Assembly (NCBI RefSeq): GCF_024298825.1 | Contig: NZ_CP101153.1 | Span: 372,001 to 436,000 of the forward strand | Source of the DNA: Haloglomus salinum | GTDB lineage: Archaea; Halobacteriota; Halobacteria; Halobacteriales; Haloarculaceae | Direction: 5' to 3' | DNA: 64,000 nucleotides | Part shown: in pieces, positions 26,290 to 36,837 of the stretch | Layout: each line of letters opens with the position of its first letter | Position numbering within the stretch: position 1 is the first letter of the stretch | The notes under the pieces: generated by a model | What the model was told of the DNA's origin: nothing | Databases searched by the model: none | Seen by the model: the letters and a program-made list of their open reading frames with translations, nothing else | Translations under genes and position numbers: made by a program

Positions 26290-26769
26290 ATGACAGACGA
26301 CGACCCCGACAGCACACCGTGGTCGGACCGCATCGTCGGGGCCCGGATGGCAGTCGACAGTGAGTTCTCGAGCGAGGTCGACCGGTCGGTCTTCTCCCGG
26401 CAGGAGTGGGGGATGGTGATGACCGCCGTCGAGTTCGACATCGAGAACGCCGGCGACGAGGCGGCCGCCGAACTGGTGGCCAACACCGACAGCCTCCGTG
26501 ACGTGCTCCCCGAACTGGAGCGGGCCCGCGAGGCCCAGGCCGCGATGGCGGCCGGGCAGGAGCCCGATTCGGGCGGTGGGAACGGCATCCTCGACTCGGT
26601 GAAGGGTGCACTCGGGTTCGACAGCAACGACGATGTCGACGAGATCGACGAGGACCAGCTCCGCGAGGCCGAGCGCCTCGCCGACGCCTACGCGACGGAA
26701 CTCCAGTCCTACCTCGAGTCGAACGGGCGCTGGGCGGAGATTCGCCGAGCGTACGTCGAACAGCAGTAA
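26290..26769 (+). CDS. DUF5799 family protein
   Basis: 159 residues, soluble and acidic. The pattern WSDRIVGARMAVDSEFSSEV, then FSRQEWGMVMTAVEFDIEN, matches the haloarchaeal DUF5799 family as I recall it. The C-terminal helices (LREAERLADAYATELQSYLE) could dimerise. Biochemical role unknown. The ATG is chosen because the longer open frame upstream overlaps the preceding gene. Confidence 0.82.
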   Translation: MTDDDPDSTPWSDRIVGARMAVDSEFSSEVDRSVFSRQEWGMVMTAVEFDIENAGDEAAAELVANTDSLRDVLPELERAREAQAAMAAGQEPDSGGGNGILDSVKGALGFDSNDDVDEIDEDQLREAERLADAYATELQSYLESNGRWAEIRRAYVEQQ

Positions 26770-26798
26770 GGGGCCGCGTTCGGTCCCGGTCTCCCCGT

Positions 26799-27779
26799 CT
26801 ACAGTCGCTCCAGCACCGCCGCCGTCAGGTCCTCGGTCGAGGCATCGCCACCCAGGTCCGGCGTGCGCGGCCCGTCGGCGAGCACGGCCTCGACGGCGGC
26901 GTGGACGTCGGCGCCGGCCTCGTCGTAGCCCAGGTGCTCCAGCAGCATCGCCGCCGAGACGATGGTCGCGGCGGGGTTGGCGACCCCCTGCCCGGCGATG
27001 TCGGGCGCAGTGCCGTGGACCGGTTCGAACAGTGCGTTGTCGGTGCCGATGTTGGCCGACGGCAGCAGGCCAAGACCGCCGACGAGGCCGGCGGCCAGGT
27101 CGCTCAGCACGTCGCCCGCGAGGTTGGGGCAGACGACCACGTCGAACGCCGTCGGGTCGAGCGGGAGCCGGGTCGCGAACGCGTCCATCAGTACCTCCTC
27201 GGTCTCGACACCGCGCTCGTCGGCGACGGAGACGACGGCGTCCCGGAACCGACCGTCCGTCTCGCGCATCACGTTCGCCTTGTGCGCGACCTGGAAGCCG
27301 TCCATGTCGCGCTCCGTGACGTAGTCACAGGCGAACTCCGCCAGTCGCTCCGACGCGGAGGTGGTGACGACGCGCGTCAGCGTCGAGAGGTCCTCGGAGA
27401 GCCGGTCCTCGTGGCCCGCGTAGACGCCCTCGGTGTTCTCGCGGAGGAACACGACGTCCGTCTCCGGCCGGAGCGCGTCCACGCCGGGGTAGGCCGTCGC
27501 GGGGCGGACGTTGACGAACGAGCCGACGGCCTCTCGGAGCGGGAGAATCACGTCCGCGGCAGTCTCGCCGGCCGCACCGAACAGCGTCGCGTCGGCCGCC
27601 TGGACCGCGTCGTAGGTCGCCTGCGGGAGCGCCTCACCCGTCTCCGCGAGTACGGCGTCGCCCGCGTCGGCGTGTGTGAACGTGAAGTCTGCGTCGACGG
27701 CCTCCAGCACCTCGACTGCGGCCGGAACGACCTCCTGTCCGATACCGTCGCCCTCGATGACGACGATTTCGTCTGTCAT
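26799..27779 (-). CDS. leuB: 3-isopropylmalate dehydrogenase
   Basis: Third step of leucine synthesis: oxidative decarboxylation of 3-isopropylmalate with NAD. 326 residues. Landmarks are [13 protein letters not shown] at the start, [32 protein letters not shown] (partly) with the catalytic Tyr and Lys, the metal loop [19 protein letters not shown] and the cofactor loop [16 protein letters not shown]. Isocitrate and homoisocitrate dehydrogenases share this fold; the neighbouring leuC and leuD argue for LeuB. It is separated from leuD by a gene on the other strand, so it has its own promoter. Confidence 0.92.
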   Translation of the reverse strand: MTDEIVVIEGDGIGQEVVPAAVEVLEAVDADFTFTHADAGDAVLAETGEALPQATYDAVQAADATLFGAAGETAADVILPLREAVGSFVNVRPATAYPGVDALRPETDVVFLRENTEGVYAGHEDRLSEDLSTLTRVVTTSASERLAEFACDYVTERDMDGFQVAHKANVMRETDGRFRDAVVSVADERGVETEEVLMDAFATRLPLDPTAFDVVVCPNLAGDVLSDLAAGLVGGLGLLPSANIGTDNALFEPVHGTAPDIAGQGVANPAATIVSAAMLLEHLGYDEAGADVHAAVEAVLADGPRTPDLGGDASTEDLTAAVLERL

Positions 27780-27849
27780 GCCACGGAGTCCGCGGGGCCG
27801 GCGAAAGAGGGTGTCGGTCCGCGCAAACGACGCGGTTCGGCACCCCCAG

Positions 27850-27857
27850 CTATAACT
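27850..27857 (+). promoter_or_regulatory. TATA-like element of the response regulator gene
   Basis: CTATAACT lies about 35 bases upstream of the ATG at 27888, a reasonable TATA position with a short leader. Confidence 0.45.
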
Positions 27858-27887
27858 GTCGACAGGCGAGAGACCTACCGAGTCCAC

Positions 27888-28637
27888 ATGGTCGAGCCCG
27901 GAACCGGCGACATCACCGTCCTGCACGTCGAGGACGACCCGGCGTTCGCCGACCTCGCCGACGACATGCTCGAACTCGTCGCCGACGATATCACGGTCAC
28001 GACCGCCCCCGACGCCGAGGCGGCACTGGAGCGGCTCGAGGCGGAGTCGGTGGACTGCGTGGTGAGCGACTACGACATGCCCGGGCGCAGCGGGCTCGAA
28101 CTGCTTGAGGCGGTCCGAGAGGCCCATCCGGACCTCCCCTTCATCCTGTTCACGGGGAAGGGGAGCGAGGAGATCGCCAGCCAGGCCATCGGCGCGGGCG
28201 TCACCGACTACCTCCAGAAGAGCGGCGGGCGGGACTGCTACGAGATACTCGCAAAGCGCGTCCGGGACGCGGTCAGCCGGTACCGTTCCGAGGAGCGCTA
28301 CCACAACCTCGTCGACACGGCGCCGGTCCCCATCGCGCTGTTCGGGCCGGACCAAGGCCTCCGCTATGCCAACGACGCGGCCGTCGAGTTCCTCCAGGCA
28401 GACAGCGCCGCGGAGTTGCTGGGCACGCCGATGCCGGAGTTCGTCCACCCGGAGTACCAGGAGGCCGCCGACGGACGGTTCGCACAGCTCATGGACGAGG
28501 GAGAGCCGGCCCCACGGGCCGAGTTCAAACTCCAGACGGTCGACGACACGGTGAAGCAGGCGGTCGTCGCGACCGCGCCGGGCCACTACCGCGGCGAGAA
28601 GGTGGCACAGGTCATCGTCCGCCTCGTCGAGGAGTGA
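27888..28637 (+). CDS. Response regulator with C-terminal PAS domain
   Basis: 249 residues. Residues 10-125 are a receiver domain: acidic pair EDDP, phospho-acceptor Asp in [12 protein letters not shown] near residue 63, and the Lys in YLQKSGGRD. Residues 140-245 are a PAS sensor ([25 protein letters not shown]). There is no DNA-binding or kinase domain, so it is likely to relay signals to a separate histidine kinase. It lies on the opposite strand between leuD and leuB and looks like an insertion into that locus. Confidence 0.88.
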   Translation: MVEPGTGDITVLHVEDDPAFADLADDMLELVADDITVTTAPDAEAALERLEAESVDCVVSDYDMPGRSGLELLEAVREAHPDLPFILFTGKGSEEIASQAIGAGVTDYLQKSGGRDCYEILAKRVRDAVSRYRSEERYHNLVDTAPVPIALFGPDQGLRYANDAAVEFLQADSAAELLGTPMPEFVHPEYQEAADGRFAQLMDEGEPAPRAEFKLQTVDDTVKQAVVATAPGHYRGEKVAQVIVRLVEE

Positions 28638-28670
28638 CGGCGACCGGAACGCAGCAGTCCCAGTCGACGC

Positions 28671-29297
28671 TCAGTCGCCCCTGACGTACGGCAGGTCCGC
28701 GGCCGTCTCCGCGATGGCCTGCTCGTTGGCCTTCATCAGCGCGGTCGTGTCCCAGATGCCGTCGACCAGTGCCTTCCGCTGGGCGTCGTCGACGGAGACG
28801 CCGACCTCCTGCCCGCCGTAGCTGACGGTCTCGGCGGCCACGTCGACCTCGATATCGCCATCGGGGTTGTCGTCGACCCACTGCTGCAGGTCGGTGATGG
28901 TCTCGTGGTCGGCCGTGACGGTGGGGATGCCGAGCGCGAGGCAGTTGCCGGCGAAGATCTCGGCGAAGGACTCGCCGATGAGCGCGTCGATGCCCCAGCG
29001 CATCAGGGCCTGCGGCGCGTGCTCCCGGGAGGAGCCACAGCCGAAGTTGTTGTTGACCACCATGATGTTCGCGTCCTGGAACCGCTCCTCGTTCATGGGG
29101 TGGTCCTTCTCGTTGTCGTCGTCGTCGAACCGCAGGTCGAAGAAGGAGAACTGGCCCAGGCCATCGAAGGTGACGACCTTCATGAACCGCGCGGGGATGA
29201 TCTGGTCCGTGTCGATGTCGTTCCCGCGGATGGGGATGCCGCCCCCCTCGACGTAGTCGACCTCCGGAATCTCCTCGGTGGGGTCGCCCGAACTCAT
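28671..29297 (-). CDS. leuD: 3-isopropylmalate dehydratase small subunit
   Basis: Partner of LeuC in isomerising isopropylmalate. 208 residues. Family motifs are [16 protein letters not shown] near the N-terminus, [17 protein letters not shown], and [13 protein letters not shown]. The aconitase swivel domain covers most of the protein. The ATG overlaps the leuC stop (ATGA), so it is translationally coupled. Confidence 0.95.
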   Translation of the reverse strand: MSSGDPTEEIPEVDYVEGGGIPIRGNDIDTDQIIPARFMKVVTFDGLGQFSFFDLRFDDDDNEKDHPMNEERFQDANIMVVNNNFGCGSSREHAPQALMRWGIDALIGESFAEIFAGNCLALGIPTVTADHETITDLQQWVDDNPDGDIEVDVAAETVSYGGQEVGVSVDDAQRKALVDGIWDTTALMKANEQAIAETAADLPYVRGD

Positions 29298-30715
29298 GCG
29301 ACGGTCACCTCCTTCAGGTCGCGCACGTCTGTGACCTCGCCGGTGATGGCCGCGGCGGCCACCATCCGGGGGTTCATCAGGACGGTCCGGCCGTCCTTGC
29401 TCCCCTGCCGGCCGACGAAGTTCCGGTTCGAGGAGGAGGCACACGCCTCGTCACCCTCGAGCTGGTCCTCGTTCATGCCCAGACACATCGAGCAGCCCGC
29501 GTTCCGCCAGTCGAAGCCGGCCTCGCGGAAGATGTCGGCGAGGCCCTCCTCCTCGGCGGCCTGCTGGACGCGCTGGCTGCCGGGGACGACGAACGCGCGC
29601 ACGTCGTCGGCGACCTGCCGGCCCTTCACGATGCGGGCGGCACGCCGCAGGTCGGGCAGGCGGGCGTTCGTACAGGAGCCGAGGAAGGCCACGTCGATGT
29701 CGTACCCCTCCATCGTCTCGCCGGGTTCGACGCGCATGTGCTCCTGGGCGCGCCGGGCCGTGTCCTGCTTGTCCTCGGCCAGGTCCTCCGGTGCCGGGAT
29801 GGGGTCGTGGATGCCGACGCCCTGACCGGGCGTGGTCCCCCACGTGACGACGGGGTCGAGTTCGGAGGCGTCGATGGTGACGACGTCGTCGTACTCGGCA
29901 TCGTCGTCGCTGCGGATGGACTCCCAGTACGGCTTCAGGTCGTCGTACTCCTCGGGGTTCTCCTGGAAGTAGTCGGTCTCCGCAAGCCACTCGTAGGTGG
30001 TCTCGTCGGGGTTGACGTAGCCCGCGCGGGCCCCGCCTTCGATGGACATGTTGCAGATGGACATCCGGCCCTCCATGTCCAGGTTCCGGATGGCCTCGCC
30101 GGCGTACTCGTAGACGTAGCCGACGCCGCCCTCGGTTCCCAGGCGACGGATTATCTCCAGGATGATGTCCTTGGCCTCGACGCCCTCGCCGAGTTCGCCG
30201 TCGACCTGGATCTTCCGTACTTTCTGCTTCTCCATGGCGACCGTCTGGGTCGCCAGCACGTCGCGAATCTGCGAGGTCCCGATACCGAACGCCAGCGCGC
30301 CGAACGCGCCGTGCGTCGAGGTGTGGGAGTCACCGCAGACGATGGTCTTGCCGGGCTGGGTGATGCCCTGCTCCGGCCCGATGACGTGGACGATGCCCTG
30401 GTTGCCCGTGGTGGGGTCGTCGAACTCGATACCCGCCTCGCGGACGTTCTCCTCGAGTTCGGCCATCATCTCCTCGGCGGCGTCGTCGCTGTACGGCCGC
30501 GACTGGTCCGCTGTCGGGACGATGTGGTCGACCGTGGCGTGGGTCAGGTCCGGGCGGGCGACCTCGAGGTCGCGCTCGCGGAGCATCCCGAACGCCTGCG
30601 GGCTCGTCACCTCGTGGATGAGGTGCAGACCCACGAACAGCTGGTCCTGCCCGTTCGGCAGCGTCGTGACCTTGTGGCGGTCCCAGACCTTGTCGTAGAG
30701 CGTGCCCTCACTCAT
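29294..30715 (-). CDS. leuC: 3-isopropylmalate dehydratase large subunit
   Basis: 473 residues, aconitase fold binding a [4Fe-4S] cluster. Landmarks are KVWDRHKV near the start, the HIVPTADQ region, [34 protein letters not shown] with the first cluster Cys, and [13 protein letters not shown] with the other two. With LeuD it converts 2-isopropylmalate to 3-isopropylmalate. One base separates the small acidic gene upstream from its ATG. Confidence 0.95.
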   Translation of the reverse strand: MSEGTLYDKVWDRHKVTTLPNGQDQLFVGLHLIHEVTSPQAFGMLRERDLEVARPDLTHATVDHIVPTADQSRPYSDDAAEEMMAELEENVREAGIEFDDPTTGNQGIVHVIGPEQGITQPGKTIVCGDSHTSTHGAFGALAFGIGTSQIRDVLATQTVAMEKQKVRKIQVDGELGEGVEAKDIILEIIRRLGTEGGVGYVYEYAGEAIRNLDMEGRMSICNMSIEGGARAGYVNPDETTYEWLAETDYFQENPEEYDDLKPYWESIRSDDDAEYDDVVTIDASELDPVVTWGTTPGQGVGIHDPIPAPEDLAEDKQDTARRAQEHMRVEPGETMEGYDIDVAFLGSCTNARLPDLRRAARIVKGRQVADDVRAFVVPGSQRVQQAAEEEGLADIFREAGFDWRNAGCSMCLGMNEDQLEGDEACASSSNRNFVGRQGSKDGRTVLMNPRMVAAAAITGEVTDVRDLKEVTVA

Positions 30716-30716
30716 G

Positions 30717-31034
30717 CTAGCGGTTCTCCTCGCGGCCCTCGTGGCCGCGCTCGTAGACGCCGTTGGTCCCCTCGGCGTCGCCCGGTGGCGTGTGCTCGAC
30801 GTCGCGCAGTTCCTCGGACTCGGCGTCGCGCTCGCCCCCGTCGGCCGCGGTCTCGGCCTCGCTCTCCTCGGCGACCTCGGCCTCCCGCTCGGGGTCTGCT
30901 CCTCCGTCAGCAGCGACGGTGCGGCCGCGGTCGTAGGTCTGCGTCGAGCCGAACACCTCGCCCGTGAACGGGTTGGTGTGGCTGACCTCGCCCAGTGTCT
31001 TCGGTGCGTTCTCGTCCGGTGTGTCCTTGGTCAT
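30717..31034 (-). CDS. Small acidic protein between ilvC and leuC
   Basis: 105 residues. The first 40 ([20 protein letters not shown]) look ordered; the rest is rich in Glu, Ala and Gly and probably disordered. It is tightly packed between ilvC (6 bases) and leuC (1 base), so it is cotranscribed. As I recall, haloarchaeal leu/ilv operons often keep a small gene here. Function unknown; it may assist a neighbouring enzyme. Confidence 0.75.
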   Translation of the reverse strand: MTKDTPDENAPKTLGEVSHTNPFTGEVFGSTQTYDRGRTVAADGGADPEREAEVAEESEAETAADGGERDAESEELRDVEHTPPGDAEGTNGVYERGHEGREENR

Positions 31035-31040
31035 TGGTAT

Positions 31041-32108
31041 CTAATCGTCCGCGGGTGTCTCGGCTGTCTCTCCCTCCGCCTCGGCGTCCTCGCCCCACGC
31101 GAACAGCGAGCGCAGGTTCTCGCCAACCGCCTCGATCTCGTGGTCCTTCTCGGCCTGCCGGAGCTGCTTGTAGGAGGGACGGTTCGCCTGGTTCTCGTTG
31201 ATCCACTCGCGCGCGAAGGTGCCGTCCTGGACCGCCTCGAGGACCTCCTCCATGTTCTCGCGGGCGTGGTCGTCGACGACCATGTCACCGCGGGTGAGGC
31301 CGCCGTACTCGGCGGTGTCGGAGACCGAATCCCACATCTCGCCGAGCCCACCTTCGTACATCAGGTCGACGATGAGCTTCAGCTCGTTCAGGCACTCGAA
31401 GTAGGCCATCTCCGGGGAGTAGCCGTTGTCGACGAGCGTCTCGTACCCCTGCTTGACCAGGGAGGTCACGCCGCCACAGAGGACGGCCTGCTCGCCGAAC
31501 AGGTCGGTCTCGGTCTCCTCGCGGAACGAGGTCTCGACGACACCCGCGCGGGTGCAGCCGATGGCCTTCGCGTACGCCAGCCCCACGTCGTGGGCCTCGC
31601 CGGTCGCGTCCTGGTAGACCGCCAGCAGGCCGGGCGTGCCCTCGTCGTGCTCGTAGTTCCGGCGGACGAGGTGGCCCGGCGACTTCGGGGCGACCATCGT
31701 CACGTTGACCTCCTCCTTGGGCTCGATCTGCCCGTAGTGGATGTTGAAGCCGTGTGCGAACTGGAGCGTGTCGCCGGGGCCCAGTTCGTCCTCGATCTCG
31801 TCGTAGACGGCGGGCTGGACGGTGTCGGGCACCAGCACGCTCACGAGGTCGGCCTCGCTGGCGGCGTTCTTCGGGGTCGTCACGCGCAGCCCCTCGGCCT
31901 CGGCGGCCTCGCGGGAACTCGATGATTTGCGCAGGCCGACCACGACATCGATGCCGGACTCGTGCAGGTTCAGGGCGTGCGCGTGGCCCTGGCTGCCGTA
32001 GCCCAGCACCGCCACCGTCTGCTCGGCCAGCGCACCGAGGTCGGCGTCGTCGTCGTAGTAGACCGTCGTCGTGAACTCCTCGTCTCCGTCGTCGTCGTTC
32101 GTGCTCAT
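31041..32108 (-). CDS. ilvC: Ketol-acid reductoisomerase
   Basis: Second step of valine and isoleucine synthesis. 355 residues, class I length. The N-terminal NADPH domain has [20 protein letters not shown] and GLRKSSSS, whose Arg and Ser residues favour NADPH. The C-terminal knotted domain has the metal ligands in [14 protein letters not shown] and the [17 protein letters not shown] helix. It overlaps the ilvN stop by 4 bases. Confidence 0.95.
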   Translation of the reverse strand: MSTNDDDGDEEFTTTVYYDDDADLGALAEQTVAVLGYGSQGHAHALNLHESGIDVVVGLRKSSSSREAAEAEGLRVTTPKNAASEADLVSVLVPDTVQPAVYDEIEDELGPGDTLQFAHGFNIHYGQIEPKEEVNVTMVAPKSPGHLVRRNYEHDEGTPGLLAVYQDATGEAHDVGLAYAKAIGCTRAGVVETSFREETETDLFGEQAVLCGGVTSLVKQGYETLVDNGYSPEMAYFECLNELKLIVDLMYEGGLGEMWDSVSDTAEYGGLTRGDMVVDDHARENMEEVLEAVQDGTFAREWINENQANRPSYKQLRQAEKDHEIEAVGENLRSLFAWGEDAEAEGETAETPADD

Positions 32109-33007
32109 TCGTCAGTCACCTCGTCGGCCGCGCCCTCGTCGTGCGCGGTCCCGTCAGTATTCGCCTCGTCGTCTGTCTCCTCGTTGGCCGGCACGGAGAT
32201 GACGCGCTCGCGGTTGGCGGGCACGTCCACGGCGGCCTCCCGGTTGGCGGGCGCCGTGACGGCGGGCCGCTCGTACTCCGGGTCCGGCGCGTCCGCGTCG
32301 TTGGCCGGCGCGGTCACCGCGGACTCCTCGCGCGAGCCACTGCCGTCCGTGACGGCGATGGCATCGTTGGGCGCCGTGGCGGTCTCGCCACGGGCCAGCG
32401 CCGCCTGCCCGGTCCGGGCGATCTCCCGGATGCCGAACTGCTCGTAGGCGTCGATGGCGTCGTCGATCTTCCCCTCGTCGCCGGTTATCTGGACCGTGAT
32501 GGTCCGGGGCCCGGCGTCGAGCGTGGTGCCGTCGTACATCTCGGTGATGGCGTGGACCTTGTCCGGCTCCTCGCCGTTCACCTTCAGCAGCACCAGCTCG
32601 CGGGAGACGGGCTGTCCGTCCAGTTCGCGGGCACTCACGACCGGAACGAGCTTGCTCAGCTGCTTCTCGATCTGGTCGATGTTCGGGTCCGGTTCCTCGA
32701 CGACGATGGTGATGCGCGAGTAGTCGTCCTCCTGCGTGGGGCCGACCGTCAGCGACTCGATGTTGAACTGGCGCCGGCTGAACAGGCCCGAGACGCGCGA
32801 CAGCACACCCGGCTCGTTCTCCACGAGCGCGGTCATGACCGTCCGGCGCGGGAGGTGTTCTGCCTCGGCCTCGGGGTCGATGCGGATACCCTGCGAGTTC
32901 CGGCGTCCGACCGGGCGCATCCGCTCGCTCGGCTCGGGCCCGTGCAGGCCACCCTTGCGGTCCTCGGCGTCGCGCTCGGCACGGGGCGGGGTCTCGTCGC
33001 TGCTCAT
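32105..33007 (-). CDS. ilvN: Acetolactate synthase regulatory subunit with a long tail
   Basis: 300 residues. The ACT domain is at 56-130 ([38 protein letters not shown]), where branched-chain products bind for feedback. A second IlvN-type domain follows ([32 protein letters not shown]). After about residue 210 comes an unusual acidic tail of roughly 90 residues with four short PAN phrases ([31 protein letters not shown]), which the family normally lacks. It overlaps both ilvB and ilvC by 4 bases. Confidence 0.92.
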   Translation of the reverse strand: MSSDETPPRAERDAEDRKGGLHGPEPSERMRPVGRRNSQGIRIDPEAEAEHLPRRTVMTALVENEPGVLSRVSGLFSRRQFNIESLTVGPTQEDDYSRITIVVEEPDPNIDQIEKQLSKLVPVVSARELDGQPVSRELVLLKVNGEEPDKVHAITEMYDGTTLDAGPRTITVQITGDEGKIDDAIDAYEQFGIREIARTGQAALARGETATAPNDAIAVTDGSGSREESAVTAPANDADAPDPEYERPAVTAPANREAAVDVPANRERVISVPANEETDDEANTDGTAHDEGAADEVTDE

Positions 33008-34785
33008 AACTGGTCCTCCGACAGTGCGAACTGCCCGTTGTCGCCGCCGCTCGGGACCATCGGATAGACGTTCTCCTCGGGGTCGATGTGGACGTCGACG
33101 ACGCTCGGGCCGTCGTACGCCAGCGACTCCTCGACCACGTCGGGGAGCTCCTCGTACGTGTCCACGCGGAAGCCCTTCGCGCCGAACGCCTCGGCGAGGG
33201 TGTCGAACTCCGGCACCCAGGGATATTCGGAGGCCATCCGGCGCTTCTCGAAGAACGCGTCCTGCCACTGCCGGACCATCCCGACCGCGGCGTTGTTGAG
33301 GACGACGACGGTGATGTCCATGTCCTCGCGGACCGCGACGGACAGCTCCTGCAGCGTCATCAGGAAGGAGCCGTCGCCGTCGAAGCAGACGACGTCCTGG
33401 TCGTCGTCCGCGGCGAGACGCGCGCCGATTGCGGACGGCAGGCCGTAGCCCATCGTCCCCAGCCCGTGGCTGGAGACCCAGGTCCGGGGCTCGGTGAACA
33501 TCCAGTACTGGCAGGCCCACATCTGGTGCTGGCCGACGCCGGTGGTGACGATGGTGTCGTCGTCGGTCGCGGCGTCGTACGCCTCGACGACGAACTGCGG
33601 CTTGACCGGCTCGTCCTCGGGCGCCGAGTAGTCCATCGGGTACTCCGCTTTCCACTGCTGGCAGGTGTCCCGCCACGCCTCGCAGTCGGGCGCGGTCGGC
33701 ATCGCCTCGTGGACCTGGCTGATGACGTGTGCCGCGTCACCCAGCAGGCCGTAGTCGGCCTCGACGTTCTTCGATATCTCGGCGGGGTCGATGTCCGCGT
33801 GGATGATGTCCGCGTCCGGCGCGAACGTCTCGATGCCGCCGGTCAGCCGGTCGTCGAAGCGCGTCCCGACGGCGAACATCGCGTCGCAGTTCGTGATGGC
33901 CATGTTCGCGTAGCCGGTGCCGTGCATCCCGGCCCACTCCAGCGAGAGGTCGTGGTCCTCCGGGAACGCGCCGATGGCCGGCATCGTCGTGATGACCGGA
34001 ATCTCGTGCTCCATGGCGAACTCGCGCAGCTCCTCGCTGGCGTCGGCCTTGATGACGCCGCCACCCGCGAGGATGACGGGTCGCTCGGCGCTCGCGAGCA
34101 CGTCGGCCGCGTCGCGCACCGCCTGCGGGTCCGCACGCTCGGGCGGGTCGTACGTCTTCGGCGTCTTCGGCGCGCCCGGGCGCCGCTCCGTCTCGCCCTT
34201 GGTGACGTCTTTGGGCAGGTCGACCAGGGTCGGACCCTGGCGACCCTCGCTAGCGAGCGCGAACGCCTCGCTCACGTCCGTCCCGACCTCGTCCGGGTCG
34301 GAGGCGAACGTGTTCTCCTTCGTGATGGGGCGGGTGACGCCGATGGTGTCGGTCTCCTGGAAGGCGTCGCTCCCGACGAAATCCGTCGGGACCTGTCCCG
34401 TCAGCGCGACGACCGGGTCCGAGTCCATGTTGGAGTCGGCCAGTCCCGTGACGAGGTTGGTCGCGCCCGGCCCGGAGGTGGCCATGCAGACGCCTGGCTC
34501 CCCGCTCACGATGCCGTACGCGTCGGCCGCGTGCGCGGCCCCCTGCTCGTGGGCCATCGTGATGTGGGTCATCTCCGAGTCGTACAGCGCGTCGTAGACG
34601 GGCATGATGGCGCCGCCCTGCACGCCGAACAGGTACTCGACGCCGGCGTTCTCCATCGCCTCGACGACCGTCTCGGCGCCGGTCACGGCACCGCGACCGG
34701 TCGGCTCCTCGTCGGCCTCGGTCTCGTCAGGTGTCGCCTCGGTCTCGGTCGTGGGCGACACCGGCTTCGGTTGTTCCTTGCTCAT
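33004..34785 (-). CDS. ilvB: Acetolactate synthase large subunit
   Basis: TPP-dependent catalytic subunit, 593 residues, joining two pyruvates (or pyruvate and 2-oxobutyrate). An acidic 30-residue extension precedes GAETVVEAMENAGVEYLFG. The catalytic Glu is in TMAHEQGAAHAADAYG. The TPP-binding GDGSFLMTLQELS...NN motif is in the C-terminal third. FAD and TPP domains are complete. Its stop overlaps the ATG of ilvN. Confidence 0.95.
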   Translation of the reverse strand: MSKEQPKPVSPTTETEATPDETEADEEPTGRGAVTGAETVVEAMENAGVEYLFGVQGGAIMPVYDALYDSEMTHITMAHEQGAAHAADAYGIVSGEPGVCMATSGPGATNLVTGLADSNMDSDPVVALTGQVPTDFVGSDAFQETDTIGVTRPITKENTFASDPDEVGTDVSEAFALASEGRQGPTLVDLPKDVTKGETERRPGAPKTPKTYDPPERADPQAVRDAADVLASAERPVILAGGGVIKADASEELREFAMEHEIPVITTMPAIGAFPEDHDLSLEWAGMHGTGYANMAITNCDAMFAVGTRFDDRLTGGIETFAPDADIIHADIDPAEISKNVEADYGLLGDAAHVISQVHEAMPTAPDCEAWRDTCQQWKAEYPMDYSAPEDEPVKPQFVVEAYDAATDDDTIVTTGVGQHQMWACQYWMFTEPRTWVSSHGLGTMGYGLPSAIGARLAADDDQDVVCFDGDGSFLMTLQELSVAVREDMDITVVVLNNAAVGMVRQWQDAFFEKRRMASEYPWVPEFDTLAEAFGAKGFRVDTYEELPDVVEESLAYDGPSVVDVHIDPEENVYPMVPSGGDNGQFALSEDQL

Positions 34786-35223
34786 GGTCGATACCTCCGT
34801 CGGTCCGGGGTTGGGTGGTTGGTTCCGTCGTACATCGGTGGTTTCTCGCGGATACTGCCGACAACACGCGAACGCGTGCTGTTGGTCGTGAACTGCGGCA
34901 ACGTCGATGGAATGGGTGATGTCGGGGCTAGGCGGCCCCTACAATACCCAGAATCGAGAGGAGACGGCGCACGGACGCGTCGCTGGCACCACGAACCCGC
35001 GTGGGCGCGACACGCCGTGTCATCACGTCGTTGGTAGTGCACTGCTGTGGTAAAACGCTGTCGTGTCGCGCGGCCCCGAGCGCGGGCGCGGTGGCCCACG
35101 CGGGTGTGCCGCCTGCCCACGTCGGCGCACAGCCCGGTCACACGTCCGCCAGCGCAGCCGCTCGTGGCCGGCTGGGTACGTACCACTCTCGTGGGCGCGA
35201 CGACCGGATGAGGGGGCATGGGC
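34786..35223 (-). other. 438-base region between leuA and ilvB
   Basis: No supported gene. On the minus strand CGTTTTACCA near 35050 is a possible promoter for ilvB, giving a leader of about 240 bases. The leader contains CACGCG-AA-CGCGTG (34865-34878), a short hairpin that could be part of a control structure. Otherwise GC-rich sequence. Such a long leader is rare beside the leaderless genes of this window. Confidence 0.4.
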
Positions 35224-36475
35224 CTAGACCCTGACCTCCTCACGGGTGACGCCGATCTCGCGGGCGAACTCCTTCAGGTGCGCCAGCGTGACGCGGCCCT
35301 GTTCGGCGCCGTAATCCTTCACCCGCCGGGTGACCTCGCGGACCTCCTCGTCGGTCGGGGCGAAACCCTCCTCCTCGAGGCGTTCGCGCACCGAGTGCTG
35401 CCCGGTGTGCTTGCCCAGGACGAGTTCGCGCTTCGCGCCGACCATCTCCGGCGTCATCACGCCGGGTTCGAAGGTATCGGAGTTCTCGATGACCCCGGCC
35501 GCGTGGATACCGGATTCGTGGCTGAACGCGTTCGAGCCGACGATGGGCTTGTTGGCCGGCACGTCGATGCCGGACTTCTCCTCCACGATACGGGACAGCT
35601 CCACGATGCGCGTGGTGTCGATGCCCGTATCCACGTCGTACAGCGACTCGAGGCTCATCACGACCTCCTCGTAGGCCGCGTTGCCCGCGCGCTCGCCGAT
35701 ACCGTTGACCGACACCTGCGACTGGGTCGCACCGGCCTCGTAGCCCGAAATCGCGTTGGCCGAGGCCAGCCCGAAGTCGTCGTGGGTGTGGACGTCCACG
35801 TACACCTCGCCCTGGCCGACCTCCGTCGCGGCCTCGTTGGCCGTCCCCACGACGCCCTCGACCATGTCGTAGAAGCGTCGCGGCGTGGCCACCCCGCAGG
35901 TGTCGGGGATGTTTATCCAGTCGGTTCCCGCCTTCGAGACGGCCTCCACGACCTCGCTCAGGAACGCCTCGTCCGTTCGGGTGGCGTCCATCGGCGAGAA
36001 CATGCAGGTCGCGCCGGCCTCCTTGACCCGTTCGACCGCGTCCACGGAGCGCTCGACGGCCTCCTCGCGGGAAGCGTGCATCGAGTCCTCCAGCTGGACG
36101 TCACTGGTCGAACAGAAGACGTGGACCATGCCCACGCCCGAGTCCAGCGCCGCCTCGATATCTTTGTCGACGACCCGCGCCAGCCCGCACACGGTCGAGT
36201 GGCGGGTGCTCTCGGCGATGTCGCTCACGGCCTCGAACTCCGCGTCGGAGTTCACGGGGAACCCGGCCTCGATGACGTGGGTGCCCATCTCGTCGAGGAC
36301 CTCGGCGATTTCGCGCTTGTCCTCGTACGAGAACGATGTGCGTGGCGACTGCTCACCGTCGCGCAGCGTGGTGTCGAAAATTCGTGCCTCGTCTATCTCT
36401 CCAGTGGAATCAAGCGTGCCCTGGAAGAACTCGACCCGCCGACTCAGTCGACGAACCCTCGGTGTTGCCTGTCAT
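35224..36475 (-). CDS. leuA: 2-isopropylmalate synthase family protein, with apparent 5' frameshift
   Basis: Condenses acetyl-CoA and 2-oxoisovalerate at the start of leucine synthesis. The frame holding the full catalytic N-terminus reads VEFFQGTLDS, then FDTTLRDGEQSPRTSF, and continues MGTHVIEAGFPVNS to the end, but it has no ATG, GTG or TTG before that Met at 36288. The ATG at 36475 is 30 bases below a good TATA box, yet lies one frame away and reads MTGNTEGSSTESAG. One base too many near 36421-36430 would explain this. The C-terminal LeuA regulatory domain is absent; total length would be about 417. Citramalate or homocitrate synthase are alternatives; the locus favours LeuA. Confidence 0.85.
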
Positions 36476-36837
36476 GGCTATCCGACACTGGATGCTCCCG
36501 ACTATTTAATACTGTCGTCGCGGCAGCGTCTGCGGCCACCGAACCGAACAGGCCCCTTTCACCGGCGCAGGGGGGAAATCAAGCGGCTCAGACGGTGTAC
36601 GAGTGCAGGAGGCCCCTCGTGAACCACGACACGACGTAGCACGACCCGGGCGGTCTATATCGACGGCGCGTGTAACTTCCACAGTTCTTCCCCCAGAATC
36701 AACTCGCGCGCGGCCAGCGCGCGCCGGTCGGGTGGACACGTGTCCGCCCTCGCCCGGACCCGCCCGGTCACTCCCGGAGTCACCGACTGGGAACCGCCGG
36801 TACACATCTAAGTTCGGAGCGCGTAAGTCCCGACGGT
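36476..36837. other. Intergenic region between leuA and the ferritin-like gene
   Basis: Holds the leuA promoter on the minus strand. On the plus strand GTCTATATCG near 36651 is TATA-like without an obvious gene behind it, and CATCTAAG near 36807 is the probable promoter element for the ferritin-like gene. No RNA gene recognised. Confidence 0.4.
36502..36511 (-). promoter_or_regulatory. TATA box for leuA
   Basis: On the minus strand TATTAAATAG is one of the clearest TATA boxes in the window. It lies about 30 bases before the ATG at 36475, so the RNA should begin at or near that codon. Confidence 0.65.

Noticed and set aside
30702-31925. 407-residue plus-strand open frame over ilvC
   Set aside because: Leu/Val/Asp-rich shadow of the acidic gene on the minus strand.
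33088-35037. 649-residue plus-strand open frame over ilvB
   Set aside because: Shadow of ilvB, with no recognisable domain.
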